From contig NZ_CABVIR010000001.1 of NCBI RefSeq assembly GCF_902498065.1, positions 868,001-932,000 of the forward strand: 64,000 nucleotides of DNA. The letters run 5' to 3'. The position numbers and the translations under genes were made by a program. The DNA comes from Pseudomonas fluorescens. GTDB lineage: Bacteria; Pseudomonadota; Gammaproteobacteria; Pseudomonadales; Pseudomonadaceae. The first letter of the stretch is position 1. Every line of letters starts with the position of its first letter. Under the pieces are notes generated by a model. It was not told where the DNA came from. It searched no databases and saw only the letters and a list, made by a program, of their open reading frames with translations. Positions 29,007 through 37,664 of the stretch are shown piece by piece.

Positions 29007-30126
29007 TTTGCCGCCGGGGCCGCCGCTGTGGCTGTTGGCGGAGCTGACTTATCGTTGTCCGTTGCAATGCCCGTATTGCTCCAATCCACTGGATTTCGCC
29101 CAGCAAGGCGCGGAGTTGAGTACCGAAGAGTGGATTCGCGTGTTCCGTGAGGCGCGCGAAATGGGCGCTGCGCAACTGGGCTTTTCCGGTGGCGAGCCGT
29201 TGGTGCGCCAGGATTTGGCGGAGTTGATCAAAGCCGCACGGGACATGGGTTACTACACCAACCTGATCACCTCGGGCATCGGTTTGACCGAGCAGAAAGT
29301 CCATGATTTCAAAGTCGCCGGGCTCGACCATATCCAGATCAGCTTTCAGGCCGCCGACGAAGCGGTCAACAACATGCTCGCCGGCTCGCGCAAGGCATTC
29401 GCACAGAAGCTCGCCATGGCCCGTGCGGTCAAAGCCCAGGGTTACCCGATGGTGCTGAATTTCGTCACCCATCGGCACAACATCGACCGCATCGACCGCA
29501 TCATCGACTTGTGCCTGGAGCTGGAAGCGGATTTCGTCGAACTGGCCACGTGTCAGTTCTATGGGTGGGCCGAGCTCAACCGCGTGGGCCTGTTGCCGAC
29601 CCGCGAGCAATTGCAGCGCGCCGAGCGCATCACCAACGAATACCGTGAACGGCTTGAGGCGCAGGGTCATCCATGCAAACTGATCTTCGTCACCCCGGAT
29701 TACTACGAAGAACGCCCCAAGACCTGCATGAACGGCTGGGCCAATCTGTTTCTCGACATCACCCCGGACGGCACGGCGTTGCCCTGTCACAGCGCCCGGC
29801 AGTTGCCGGTGACGTTCCCGAATGTGCGCGAACACAGCATCGAGCACATCTGGACCGACTCCTTCGGTTTCAACCGCTTTCGCGGCGACGACTGGATGAA
29901 GGAACCGTGCCGCTCCTGCGATGAAAAGCACAAGGACCTGGGAGGATGTCGCTGCCAGGCGTTCATGCTGACCGGCGATGCCGCCAATGCCGACCCGGTG
30001 TGCAGCAAGTCGCCGCACCACGGTGTGATCCTCAAGGCACGCGAGGAAGCCGATGCGCCGGGGCTGGGGATGGAACATTTGATCTTGCGTAACGAGAAGG
30101 CATCGCGGCTGATCTATCGCGGATGA
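28984..30126 (+). CDS. pqqE: radical SAM PqqA peptide cyclase PqqE
   Basis: This 380-residue radical SAM enzyme joins Glu and Tyr of PqqA. The SAM cluster is CPLQCPYC (C25, C29, C32), followed by [10 protein letters not shown]. The C-terminal SPASM domain has cysteine clusters at [39 protein letters not shown] and VCSKSPHH. The ATG at 28984 overlaps pqqD. No pqqF protease gene is present in the window, so PqqA processing must depend on a protease encoded elsewhere. Confidence 0.96.
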   Translation: MLSSGSNDLPPGPPLWLLAELTYRCPLQCPYCSNPLDFAQQGAELSTEEWIRVFREAREMGAAQLGFSGGEPLVRQDLAELIKAARDMGYYTNLITSGIGLTEQKVHDFKVAGLDHIQISFQAADEAVNNMLAGSRKAFAQKLAMARAVKAQGYPMVLNFVTHRHNIDRIDRIIDLCLELEADFVELATCQFYGWAELNRVGLLPTREQLQRAERITNEYRERLEAQGHPCKLIFVTPDYYEERPKTCMNGWANLFLDITPDGTALPCHSARQLPVTFPNVREHSIEHIWTDSFGFNRFRGDDWMKEPCRSCDEKHKDLGGCRCQAFMLTGDAANADPVCSKSPHHGVILKAREEADAPGLGMEHLILRNEKASRLIYRG

Positions 30127-30143
30127 ATCAATCAACACAAATC

Positions 30144-30237
30144 CCTGTGGGAGCTAGCCTGCTAGCGATAGCGGTTTGTCAGGCAATACAGATGTTAAAT
30201 GTGCCGACCCCATCGCGAGCAGGCTCGCTCCCACAGG
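30144..30237. repeat. REP inverted pair
   Basis: GTGGGAGCTAGCCTGCTAGCGA and the inverted GCGAGCAGGCTCGCTCCCAC lie between pqqE and ercA. The left copy has TAG variants in both halves, which keep the stem paired. Confidence 0.85.
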
Positions 30238-30306
30238 GATCTGCGGTGTACCCATAGGTCTGATTGCATTCGCAGCCGGATGGGTTAGTGTGGCTTTACC
30301 TTCCAA

Positions 30307-30314
30307 AACAATAA
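30307..30314 (+). promoter_or_regulatory. candidate Crc/Hfq CA motif upstream of ercA
   Basis: AACAATAA, continued by AAAAAC, matches AANAANAA and lies 16-23 bases before the ercA ATG. It suggests catabolite repression at the translation level (inference). Confidence 0.4.
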
Positions 30315-30329
30315 AAAACAGGCTTTCCA

Positions 30330-31493
30330 ATGAGCCAGAGTCTCAGTCAGCTACGTAAATTCGTTTCCCCTGAAATCATCTTTGGTGCCGGTTGCCGGCA
30401 CAACGTCGGCAACTATGCCAAGACCTTTGGTGCGCGTAAGGTCCTGGTGGTCAGCGATCCCGGTGTGATCGCCGCCGGTTGGGTCGCCGATGTCGAGGCC
30501 AGCCTGCAAGCCCAGGGCATCGATTACTTCCTGTACAGCGACGTTTCACCCAACCCGCGCGTCGAGGAGGTCATGCTCGGTGCCGAGTTGTACCGGGAAA
30601 ACCATTGCGACGTGATCGTCGCCGTCGGTGGCGGCAGCCCGATGGATTGCGGCAAGGGCATCGGCATTGTCGTCGCTCACGGCCGCAGCATCCTCGAGTT
30701 CGAAGGGGTGGACACCATTCGCGTGCCCAGCCCGCCGCTGATCCTGATTCCGACCACCGCCGGCACCTCGGCGGATGTCTCGCAATTCGTGATCATCTCC
30801 AACCAGCAAGAACGCATGAAGTTCTCCATCGTCAGCAAAGCGGTGGTGCCGGACGTGTCGCTCATCGACCCGGAAACCACCCTGAGCATGGACCCGTTCC
30901 TGTCGGCCTGTACCGGCATCGACGCGTTGGTGCATGCCATCGAAGCCTTTGTGTCTACCGGCCACGGACCCCTGACCGACCCCCACGCGCTGGAAGCCAT
31001 GCGTCTGATCAACGGCAACCTGGTGCAGATGATCGCCAACCCGAGCGACATCGCCCTGCGCGAGAAGATCATGCTCGGCAGCATGCAGGCCGGGCTGGCG
31101 TTCTCCAACGCGATCCTCGGCGCGGTGCACGCCATGTCCCACAGCCTGGGCGGCTTCCTCGACTTGCCCCATGGGCTGTGCAACGCGGTGCTGGTGGAGC
31201 ACGTGGTGGCCTTCAATTACAGCTCCGCGCCGGAACGGTTCAAGGTGATTGCCGAGACGTTCGGCATCGATTGCCGAGGCCTCAATCACCGGCAGATCTG
31301 CGGGCGTCTGGTTGAACATCTGATCGCGCTGAAACACGCCATCGGCTTCCACGAAACCCTCGGTTTGCACGGCGTCAGCACGGCGGACATCCCGTTCCTG
31401 TCGCAACATGCCATGCACGATCCGTGCATCCTGACCAACCCGCGCGAATCCAGTCAGCGTGATGTCGAGGTCGTCTATGGCGAAGCCCTCTGA
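30330..31493 (+). CDS. ercA: iron-containing alcohol dehydrogenase ErcA
   Basis: This 387-residue group III Fe-dependent alcohol dehydrogenase has a Rossmann-like N-terminus (GARKVLVVSDPGVIAAGW), the nucleotide site VGGGSPMDCGKGI, and metal-site residues in SACTGIDALVHAIEAFVS, HAMSHSLGGFLDLPHGLCNAV and MHDPCILTNPRE. ErcA in P. aeruginosa (PA1991) is required for normal exaA regulation, so a signalling role is possible beyond catalysis. The 3' end overlaps the ercS start by 17 bp, so the two genes are coupled. Confidence 0.92.
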   Translation: MSQSLSQLRKFVSPEIIFGAGCRHNVGNYAKTFGARKVLVVSDPGVIAAGWVADVEASLQAQGIDYFLYSDVSPNPRVEEVMLGAELYRENHCDVIVAVGGGSPMDCGKGIGIVVAHGRSILEFEGVDTIRVPSPPLILIPTTAGTSADVSQFVIISNQQERMKFSIVSKAVVPDVSLIDPETTLSMDPFLSACTGIDALVHAIEAFVSTGHGPLTDPHALEAMRLINGNLVQMIANPSDIALREKIMLGSMQAGLAFSNAILGAVHAMSHSLGGFLDLPHGLCNAVLVEHVVAFNYSSAPERFKVIAETFGIDCRGLNHRQICGRLVEHLIALKHAIGFHETLGLHGVSTADIPFLSQHAMHDPCILTNPRESSQRDVEVVYGEAL

Positions 31494-33204
31494 CGAACAA
31501 CAACGTGCGCTGGCCGGGTTACTCGGATTAGGCAGTCACTCGGCGCGCAAGAGCCATTACCCGGAACTCGCCGCACGGCTGGACGAGTTGGAAGCTGAGC
31601 GTAATCGCTACAAATGGCTGTTCGAAAACGCCGTCCACGGGATCTTCCAGGCCAGCCTCATGGAAGGCATGCGTGCCGCCAACCCGGCCCTGGCGCGGAT
31701 GCTTGGCTATCAGGACCCGCAAGAGGTGCTGTTTTCGCTGGCCGACCTGGCGAGCAACCTGTTTGTCGGCGGCGCTCAAGAGTTGGAGAAAATCCGTGAA
31801 ATGCTCCAGCGCGAGCGCAGCTTGCACGGCTATGAAACCCAGTTGCGGCGCAAGGACGGCACCAGCCTCGACGTGCTGATGAACCTGCTGCTCAAACCCG
31901 ACCAGGAAGGGCTGGTGGAGGGTTTTGTCGCCGACATCACCGAACGCAAATTCGCCCAGCAGCGCCTGCAACAACTCAATGACGAACTGGAACAGCGGGT
32001 CGCCGCGCGCACCGACGAATTGCTGGAAGCCAACCGCAACCTGCAACAGCAGATCACCCAGCGTAAACAGATTGCCCAAGACTTGCGCGATGCCCGGGAC
32101 GCCGCCGAGGCCGCCAATCGCAGCAAGGACAAATACCTCGCCGCCGCCAGTCATGACCTGCTGCAACCGCTCAACGCCGCACGTTTGCTGATTTCGACCT
32201 TGCGTGAGCGCAAGCTGCCGGACGTCGAACAGGTGCTGGTCGAACGCACCCATCAGGCCCTGGAAGGGGCAGAAGATTTGCTCACCGATTTGCTGGACAT
32301 CTCCCGGCTCGATCAGGCCGCGGTCAAACCGGATGTCGCGTTGTACCGCCTCGATGAATTGCTCGGGCCGCTGGTGTCCGAGTTCCGGTCAGTGGCCGAT
32401 GCGGCCGGGTTGCGTTTGCGCGTGCACATGGGCGATTTCGCCATTCGCACCGACCTGCGCCTGATGACCCGCATCATGCGCAACTTCCTCAGCAATGCTT
32501 GTCGCTACACCGATCAGGGCAGCATTTTGCTCGGGGCCCGGCGGCGCGGCGACTGGCTGCGTCTGGAAGTCTGGGACACCGGGCGCGGGATCCCGGCGGA
32601 TCGCCTCGACTCGATCTTCCTCGAGTTCAATCAACTGGACGTCGGCCGCGCCGCCGACCGCAAAGGTGTGGGGCTGGGGCTGGCGATCGTCGAGCGCATC
32701 GCCAAGATCCTCGACTACCGGATTCAGGTGCATTCGCTGCCGGGACGCGGCTCGATGTTCAGTATTGAGGTGCCGATTTCCCATGAGGTTCCGTTGCCCA
32801 TCAGCCTCGCGGCGCCCCAGCCGGGCACCGGCAATCCGTTGCCGGGCCGGCGCTTGCTGGTGCTGGACAATGAAGTGAGCATTCTGCAAAGCATGAGCGC
32901 ATTGCTCGGGCAGTGGGGCTGCGAAGTGGTCGTCGCCACCGACGAAACCTCGGCACTGGCCGCGTTGCAGGGCCAGGCGCCGGAACTGATTCTGGCGGAC
33001 TATCACCTCGATCACGGGGTGGTGGGGTGTGAGGTGGTGCGGCATTTACGCGAGCATTTCAGCCAGACCATTCCGGCGGTGATCATCACCGCGGACCGCA
33101 CCGACCAGTGCCGGCGCTCCTTGCAGCGACTGGATGCGCCGTTGCTGAACAAACCGGTGAAACCCGGCAAGTTGCGCGCAGTGTTGAGTCAGTTATTGGG
33201 GTAG
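31477..33204 (+). CDS. ercS: PAS-containing hybrid histidine kinase ErcS
   Basis: This 575-residue cytosolic kinase has a coiled coil (about 25-45), a PAS domain (about 45-165: YKWLFENAVHGIFQASL, FVADITERK), a second coiled coil, a HisKA helix (SHDLLQPLNAARLL), a HATPase (NFLSNACRYT, DTGRGI, KGVGLGLAIVERI) and a C-terminal receiver (LLVLDNE; LILADYHLDHG). It is paralogous to the NahK-type kinase at 6467-9100 but shorter by about two PAS domains. It starts at the ATG at 31477, inside ercA, preceded by GAGG. The last 16 bases overlap the convergent epimerase gene. Confidence 0.9.
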   Translation: MAKPSDEQQRALAGLLGLGSHSARKSHYPELAARLDELEAERNRYKWLFENAVHGIFQASLMEGMRAANPALARMLGYQDPQEVLFSLADLASNLFVGGAQELEKIREMLQRERSLHGYETQLRRKDGTSLDVLMNLLLKPDQEGLVEGFVADITERKFAQQRLQQLNDELEQRVAARTDELLEANRNLQQQITQRKQIAQDLRDARDAAEAANRSKDKYLAAASHDLLQPLNAARLLISTLRERKLPDVEQVLVERTHQALEGAEDLLTDLLDISRLDQAAVKPDVALYRLDELLGPLVSEFRSVADAAGLRLRVHMGDFAIRTDLRLMTRIMRNFLSNACRYTDQGSILLGARRRGDWLRLEVWDTGRGIPADRLDSIFLEFNQLDVGRAADRKGVGLGLAIVERIAKILDYRIQVHSLPGRGSMFSIEVPISHEVPLPISLAAPQPGTGNPLPGRRLLVLDNEVSILQSMSALLGQWGCEVVVATDETSALAALQGQAPELILADYHLDHGVVGCEVVRHLREHFSQTIPAVIITADRTDQCRRSLQRLDAPLLNKPVKPGKLRAVLSQLLG

Positions 33205-34067
33205 GCGCGGTATTGCAGGCTGAAACCCAGCTCGGCGGACTGACCTTGCTCCAGCAACACCAGACCCGGCCGACCGGGCAAGTGGTGCGCATTGACCGGA
33301 TGGCTCACCGGTTCGATGCAGAAAAACGCCAGGTCCACCGGGCAGTAGAGCAGGTAGTAATCGCTGCCGCTGGCCTGGCATTCCAGTTCATAACCGAGGT
33401 CGGGTTGCTGGATCAGGCAATGCCCATCCCATTGGCAGAATCCATTGTCGACCAGCGTGTCGGGCAGGGCCTTGAGGTGCTGGAAGTCCCAATCGGCGGG
33501 CAACGAGCTCAGTCGTGTGGGCAGTTTGGCAGCGTCGCATAACCAGACTTTCCCGGCTTTTGCCTGCAACTGCGTGTCGGCAGTGCGCGGCAGATACGGG
33601 TGCAGCCCCAAACCGTGCCACGCCGCGTACTCGGCCAGATGGGTGACGTGCAATTCGATACTCAGTTTGCCCTCGCTCAAATGAAACCGCTGCCGGGCGC
33701 GATAGGCGAACGGCGTGGTGCTGTCGAGTTGCAGCACCACTTCATCACGGGTTTGCGAAACCAACTGCCACGGCTGCTGCCAGGCGCTGCCGTGAATCGG
33801 CAGCGGATCGGTGAGGCTGTTGGGCTCAAGCGCAAGCCAGCCGTGCGGACGATCGAAACCACCGTCGGAAATGCGGTTGGACCATGGCACCAGAGGAAAA
33901 CAGCCGAGTTTGCCGGGCAGGCCGGTGTTCAGCGCGTGCGTATCACTGCGGCGCAACAGGGGCTGCCCCGAACTGTTGACGGTCCAGTTGACGATGCTGC
34001 CGCCGAGTTCGGGGGCGAGGGTGAGGTGAGTGAATTCGTCTTCGAGTTCGAGCAGTGTTGGCGTCAT
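33189..34067 (-). CDS. aldose 1-epimerase (mutarotase)
   Basis: This 292-residue galactose-mutarotase-like protein interconverts anomers of sugars. Family features are GSIVNWTVNSSGQPLLR, PLVPWSNRI, HGSAWQQPW and HGLGLHPYLPR, with the catalytic His pair at HGSAW and HGLGLHP. It is the last gene of a unit with uronate dehydrogenase and a sugar lactonase. Uronate dehydrogenase acts on one anomer of the pyranose, so anomer supply is a plausible job (inference). Its end overlaps the ercS end by 16 bp in convergent orientation. Confidence 0.88.
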   Translation of the reverse strand: MTPTLLELEDEFTHLTLAPELGGSIVNWTVNSSGQPLLRRSDTHALNTGLPGKLGCFPLVPWSNRISDGGFDRPHGWLALEPNSLTDPLPIHGSAWQQPWQLVSQTRDEVVLQLDSTTPFAYRARQRFHLSEGKLSIELHVTHLAEYAAWHGLGLHPYLPRTADTQLQAKAGKVWLCDAAKLPTRLSSLPADWDFQHLKALPDTLVDNGFCQWDGHCLIQQPDLGYELECQASGSDYYLLYCPVDLAFFCIEPVSHPVNAHHLPGRPGLVLLEQGQSAELGFSLQYRAYPNN

Positions 34068-34102
34068 GTTGACCCGCGATAGGAATGAGTACGGGGATAA
34101 TG

Positions 34103-34137
34103 TGTAGGAGCCGGCTTGCTGCGGGCGGCTCCTACAG
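34103..34137. repeat. short REP-like hairpin
   Basis: GTAGGAGCCGGCTTGCTGCGG is followed by an inverted GGCTCCTAC. It is a compact REP variant between the epimerase and lactonase genes. Confidence 0.6.
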
Positions 34138-34152
34138 GTAACGCGTTTTCAA

Positions 34153-35040
34153 TCAGGGGTTGAAGCGAGGTTCCGGCAGGCCTTTCACGCCCGGATCAAG
34201 GGCGAACACGCCGCCCGCCAGTGACTGTTCGTCATGGTCGTCACCGGGGCGGATCGAGGTCACGAACAGAGTGTCCAGCCGACTGCCGCCGAAAGCGCAC
34301 ATGGTCGGTTTTTTTACCGGTACGGTGAGGGAGCGGTCCAGGCGTCCGTCGGGGGTGAAACGGTGTATCAGCCCGGCGTCGTTGGCGCAGATCCAATAGC
34401 AGCCTTCGGCGTCCACGGCGGCGCCATCGGGGCGACCGCAGAAGTGATTCATGTCGACGAACACCCGACGGTTGGTCGGTGTGCCGCTGTCGATGTCGTA
34501 ATCGAAGGCCCAGATTTGCTGGACCGAAGGATGCGAGTCCGACAGGTACATCGTGCGGCCATCGGGGCTGAAGCCGAGGCCATTGGGCACGATGAATCCA
34601 CCCAGTTGCGCACCGAGCGGCCCGCGTTCTCCGGCGCTGTAGCGATACAACGCGCCCTCGGCCGCATTGGCGCCCATGTTCAGTACCATGCTGCCGGCCC
34701 AGAAACGTCCTTGACGGTCGCAGCGACCGTCGTTGAGGCGCATGTCCGTTCGGGAATGATCAACAGGCGCCAGCAGTTCGCTGTCGAGGCTGCCGTCGTT
34801 GTGCGTTTGAAGGCGGAAGAACCCGCTTTCCATCCCAGCGACCCAGCTGCCATCGCGGTGACGCGCGATGCAGGCGAGCATTTCCGGTGCCGTCCAGGCC
34901 TCGACATGGCCGGTTTCGGCACTCCAGCGTTGCAGGCCCCCGGCGGGAATATCGACCCAGTACAGGGCGTTTTCCTCAGGAACCCAGACCGGGCTTTCAC
35001 CGACCCCGTTACGGGCATCGACAATCAATTCGGCTTGCAT
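34153..35040 (-). CDS. SMP-30/gluconolactonase-family sugar lactonase
   Basis: This 295-residue six-bladed propeller lactonase has metal-binding positions typical of SMP-30: the Glu in NGVGESPVWVPEENALYWVDIP, the Asn in IVPNGLGFSPDGRTMYLSDSH, and the Asp in GRPDGAAVDAEGCYW. It lies 53 bp downstream of uronate dehydrogenase and probably opens the galactaro- or glucaro-lactone that enzyme makes. The specific lactone is inferred from context. Confidence 0.88.
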   Translation of the reverse strand: MQAELIVDARNGVGESPVWVPEENALYWVDIPAGGLQRWSAETGHVEAWTAPEMLACIARHRDGSWVAGMESGFFRLQTHNDGSLDSELLAPVDHSRTDMRLNDGRCDRQGRFWAGSMVLNMGANAAEGALYRYSAGERGPLGAQLGGFIVPNGLGFSPDGRTMYLSDSHPSVQQIWAFDYDIDSGTPTNRRVFVDMNHFCGRPDGAAVDAEGCYWICANDAGLIHRFTPDGRLDRSLTVPVKKPTMCAFGGSRLDTLFVTSIRPGDDHDEQSLAGGVFALDPGVKGLPEPRFNP

Positions 35041-35093
35041 GGCAACTCATTCCCTGGGCTTTTTGTTGTGGGGATCAAGTGAAACAGGAGGCT

Positions 35094-35912
35094 TCAGTCA
35101 CCGAACGGGCCGGACGCGACAAAGGCACCCCCCTGATAAACCATGGCCGGATCATCCGCAGCCGGCATCGGTTGGGCTTCGACTTTTTCGCGGAACACTT
35201 CAGACGTGTCCCTTGGTGCATAACCCAGCGCGGTGGCGTAGCGGTTGTCCCACCAGACGTTCTTGTTATCGGAAGCGCCGTAGACCACGGTATGGCCGAC
35301 GTTCGGGGCGTACAGGGCGCATTCGATCAAATGAGTCAGGTCGCCGAAGCTCAGCCAGGTGCTCATCATCCGACGGTTTTGCGGTTCCGGGAACGAGGAG
35401 CCGATGCGGATGCTGACGGTCTCGATGCCGTAGCGGTCGAAATAGAAGCTGGCCACGTCTTCGCCGTAGCACTTGGACAAACCGTAGTAACTGTCCGGGC
35501 GGCGAGGGGAGCGGGCGTCGATCACTTCATCCTGTTTGTAGAAACCGATGACATGGTTGGAACTGGCGAAAATCACCCGCTTCACGCCATGGCGGCGCGC
35601 CGCTTCGTAGATGTGGAATACGCCGCAGATGTTGGCGCCCAGGATGTCTTCAAACGAATGTTCCGTCGAGACGCCGCCAAAGTGCAGGATGGCGTCCACG
35701 CCTTCGACCAGATGATGCACGGCTTGCTTGTCCGCGAGGTCGCAGGTCACAACTTCTTCGCGGTCATCGATGGCGGGGGCGATGTCGGCGATGTCCGACA
35801 GGCGAATCACCTTGGCGTAAGGACGCAGGCTTTCGCGCAGCACTTTACCGAGGCCACCGGCGGCACCGGTCAACAGCAGGCGATTGAAAGGGACTTGGGA
35901 AGTGCTGGTCAT
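35094..35912 (-). CDS. udh: uronate dehydrogenase
   Basis: This 272-residue short-chain-type NAD-dependent dehydrogenase oxidises D-galacturonate or D-glucuronate at C1 to the aldaric acid lactone. It has the nucleotide motif LLTGAAGGLGKVL (about 13-25), the acidic NAD-binding LSDIADIAP, NICGVFHIYEAAR, and the catalytic SYYGLSKCYGED with Tyr and Lys. The overall sequence fits the Pseudomonas Udh family. It is the first enzyme gene of a porin-udh-lactonase-mutarotase unit. A FadR-type operator lies 46-56 bp upstream of the start. Confidence 0.93.
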   Translation of the reverse strand: MTSTSQVPFNRLLLTGAAGGLGKVLRESLRPYAKVIRLSDIADIAPAIDDREEVVTCDLADKQAVHHLVEGVDAILHFGGVSTEHSFEDILGANICGVFHIYEAARRHGVKRVIFASSNHVIGFYKQDEVIDARSPRRPDSYYGLSKCYGEDVASFYFDRYGIETVSIRIGSSFPEPQNRRMMSTWLSFGDLTHLIECALYAPNVGHTVVYGASDNKNVWWDNRYATALGYAPRDTSEVFREKVEAQPMPAADDPAMVYQGGAFVASGPFGD

Positions 35913-35957
35913 GGAAATTCCTGGGCGCGAAATTATTGTTGTTGAGTTTGTTGTAAG

Positions 35958-35968
35958 TTGTCGTACGA
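35958..35968. promoter_or_regulatory. FadR/GntR-type operator upstream of udh
   Basis: TTGTCGTACGA fits the TNGTNNNACNA consensus of FadR-subfamily GntR regulators and sits within a longer palindromic GTCGTACGAC. A related site lies in front of the oprD-type porin. No GntR gene is in the window. Confidence 0.55.
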
Positions 35969-36056
35969 CCGTGTCGAAGTATCGTTAGGGTTTCCGGGTC
36001 TTGTCAACGCGACTTTTGTGGAAATTGACGGAGGGTAACCGCCACGAACGCTATCC

Positions 36057-36088
36057 CTGTAGGCGCCAGCTTTCTGGCTCCTACAGGT
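36057..36088. repeat. short REP-like hairpin
   Basis: CTGTAGGCGCCAGCTTTCTGGCTCCTACAGG forms a compact stem between the porin and udh. It may act as an attenuating or stabilising element within the transcript. Confidence 0.6.
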
Positions 36089-36110
36089 TTTGGGCCCGCC
36101 GGGAAACGTC

Positions 36111-37409
36111 TTACAACAACGAAATCGGGTAGCTGATGAATATGCGATTTTCATCGAACTCGTTGTTGCTGAAGTCTTTGCGAATGGTCGCGTTGCGCCA
36201 TTTTACGTTGAGGTTCTTCAGCGCGCCGCTCTGCACGGTGTAAGCCAGCTCCGTTTCGCGGCCCCACTCCTTGCCGTCGGTGATGGCACCGGTGTGTACA
36301 TTATCACCGCTGATGTAGCGGTTCATCAGGGTCAGGCCGGGAATGCCGAGGGCGACGAAGTTGTAGTCGTGACGCAACTGCCAGGATTTTTCCTTGGCGT
36401 TGTCGTAGCTTGAGTTGTAACTGTCGTTGGCCAGTGTGCCGCCGCTGGTGCCGTTGACGCGCATCCAGACGCTGTCACCGGTCAGCTTTTGCAGGCCGAC
36501 GTAAAAGGTGTTGCCGCCGTATTTGGCGGACAGCATCGCGAACGTGGTTTTGTTGTCCAGGTCGCCCGCCAGGGCACTGCCATCTTCCTTGCCGTTGAAG
36601 AAACCGAGGTTGGCGCCAAGTGTCCAGTCGCCGATGGGTTGGCTGTGGCTGAGGTTGAAGTACTGCTGCTGATAAATGTCGCTGAGTTCCGAGTACCAGA
36701 CGCCGACCTGAGTGCGTTTCTCGTTGAACTGGTATTCAGCACCGCCGAAGTTGAAACGGTCCGAGGTGAACGCGGCTTTGCCGTTCATGGACATGTCTTC
36801 CATGCTCGCATCGTTGCGCGGGCTGTTCTGGCGGAACTGGCCGCCGTAGAGCGTCAGGCCGCTGATTTCGGTAGAGGTCACCTGGCCACCGCGGAAGGTT
36901 TGCGGCAGGGAGCGGCCGTCATCCGAGCGCAGGACGGGCAGTACCGGCATCCATTCGCCGACCTTCAATTCGGTTTTCGAGATCTTGCCTTTGAGCGCCA
37001 CTCCCATCCGACCGAAGTTGTCGGCAGGGCGACCGTCATCGTGAATCGGCAGCAGTTGCGTGCCGCCGGTGCCTTTGCCGCCATCGAGCTTCTGCGAGTA
37101 CAGGCCCAGCACATCCACACCAAAACCGACCGGGCCTGGCGTGAACCCGGACTTGGCGTCGAGGATGAAGCTTTGCGTCCACTCTTCAGCCTTGCCCTGG
37201 GGGTAGGTCGGATTGGTGTAGTTGCGGTTGAAGTAGGCGTTACGCAGGTTCAGCGTGGCCTTGGCGTCATCGACGAAGCCTTCGGCGTGGCTGGTCACAG
37301 GCATCGCCAGTACGGCCAGGCTGCTGCAACCAATGAGGCTCAGGGTATGACGGCGTGCGAAGGTAGGGCGAGAGGTGCTGGTGGAGGAGTTACGGGCGAG
37401 TTTGCTCAC
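36111..37409 (-). CDS. OprD-family outer-membrane porin
   Basis: This 432-residue specific porin has a long twin-basic signal region (SKLARNSSTSTSRPTFARRHTLSLIGCSSLAVLAMPVTSHA) followed by the OprD-type mature start EGFVDDAKATLNLRNAYFNRNY. Other OprD features are GFTPGPVGFGVDVLGLYSQKLDGG, LKVGEWMPVLPVLRSDDGRSLPQTFRGG and the C-terminal ENRIFISYPISLL. I chose the GTG at 37409 because AGGGA sits 8 bases before it; in-frame upstream starts overlap the operator. Position upstream of udh suggests uptake of uronates or aldarates. Confidence 0.88.
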   Translation of the reverse strand: MSKLARNSSTSTSRPTFARRHTLSLIGCSSLAVLAMPVTSHAEGFVDDAKATLNLRNAYFNRNYTNPTYPQGKAEEWTQSFILDAKSGFTPGPVGFGVDVLGLYSQKLDGGKGTGGTQLLPIHDDGRPADNFGRMGVALKGKISKTELKVGEWMPVLPVLRSDDGRSLPQTFRGGQVTSTEISGLTLYGGQFRQNSPRNDASMEDMSMNGKAAFTSDRFNFGGAEYQFNEKRTQVGVWYSELSDIYQQQYFNLSHSQPIGDWTLGANLGFFNGKEDGSALAGDLDNKTTFAMLSAKYGGNTFYVGLQKLTGDSVWMRVNGTSGGTLANDSYNSSYDNAKEKSWQLRHDYNFVALGIPGLTLMNRYISGDNVHTGAITDGKEWGRETELAYTVQSGALKNLNVKWRNATIRKDFSNNEFDENRIFISYPISLL

Positions 37410-37454
37410 TGTGACGTTCCCTAAGTTTCTTGTTGTTTTTATGTTTGTTATACG

Positions 37455-37465
37455 TCGTCGTACAA
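37455..37465. promoter_or_regulatory. FadR/GntR-type operator upstream of the OprD-type porin
   Basis: TCGTCGTACAA matches TNGTNNNACNA. A weaker relative, GTTGTACGATGA (37512-37523), lies 47 bp further upstream. Together with the udh site it suggests common control by one GntR-family regulator. Confidence 0.5.
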
Positions 37466-37600
37466 CAAGGGGGCGATTATTTGCGAGTGTTTCGAGTTGT
37501 GTCAATCGGAAGTTGTACGATGACCTGAGGCAATTCGACGAGCGGGTTGATCATGTCGCAGGTATGCGGTTTGTCGACAAAGGTCATTTCACCGCTGCCG

Positions 37601-37656
37601 CTGCAGGAGCCCGGCCTGCCGGCGATGGCGATCTCAGGCATGCCATCGGCGGCAAG
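37601..37656. repeat. REP-like pair, diverged
   Basis: GCAGGAGCCCGGCCTGCCGGCGATGGCG is followed by an inverted CATGCCATCGGCGGCAAG. It is a diverged REP element between the porin promoter and copD end. Confidence 0.5.
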
Positions 37657-37664
37657 GAGGGTGT

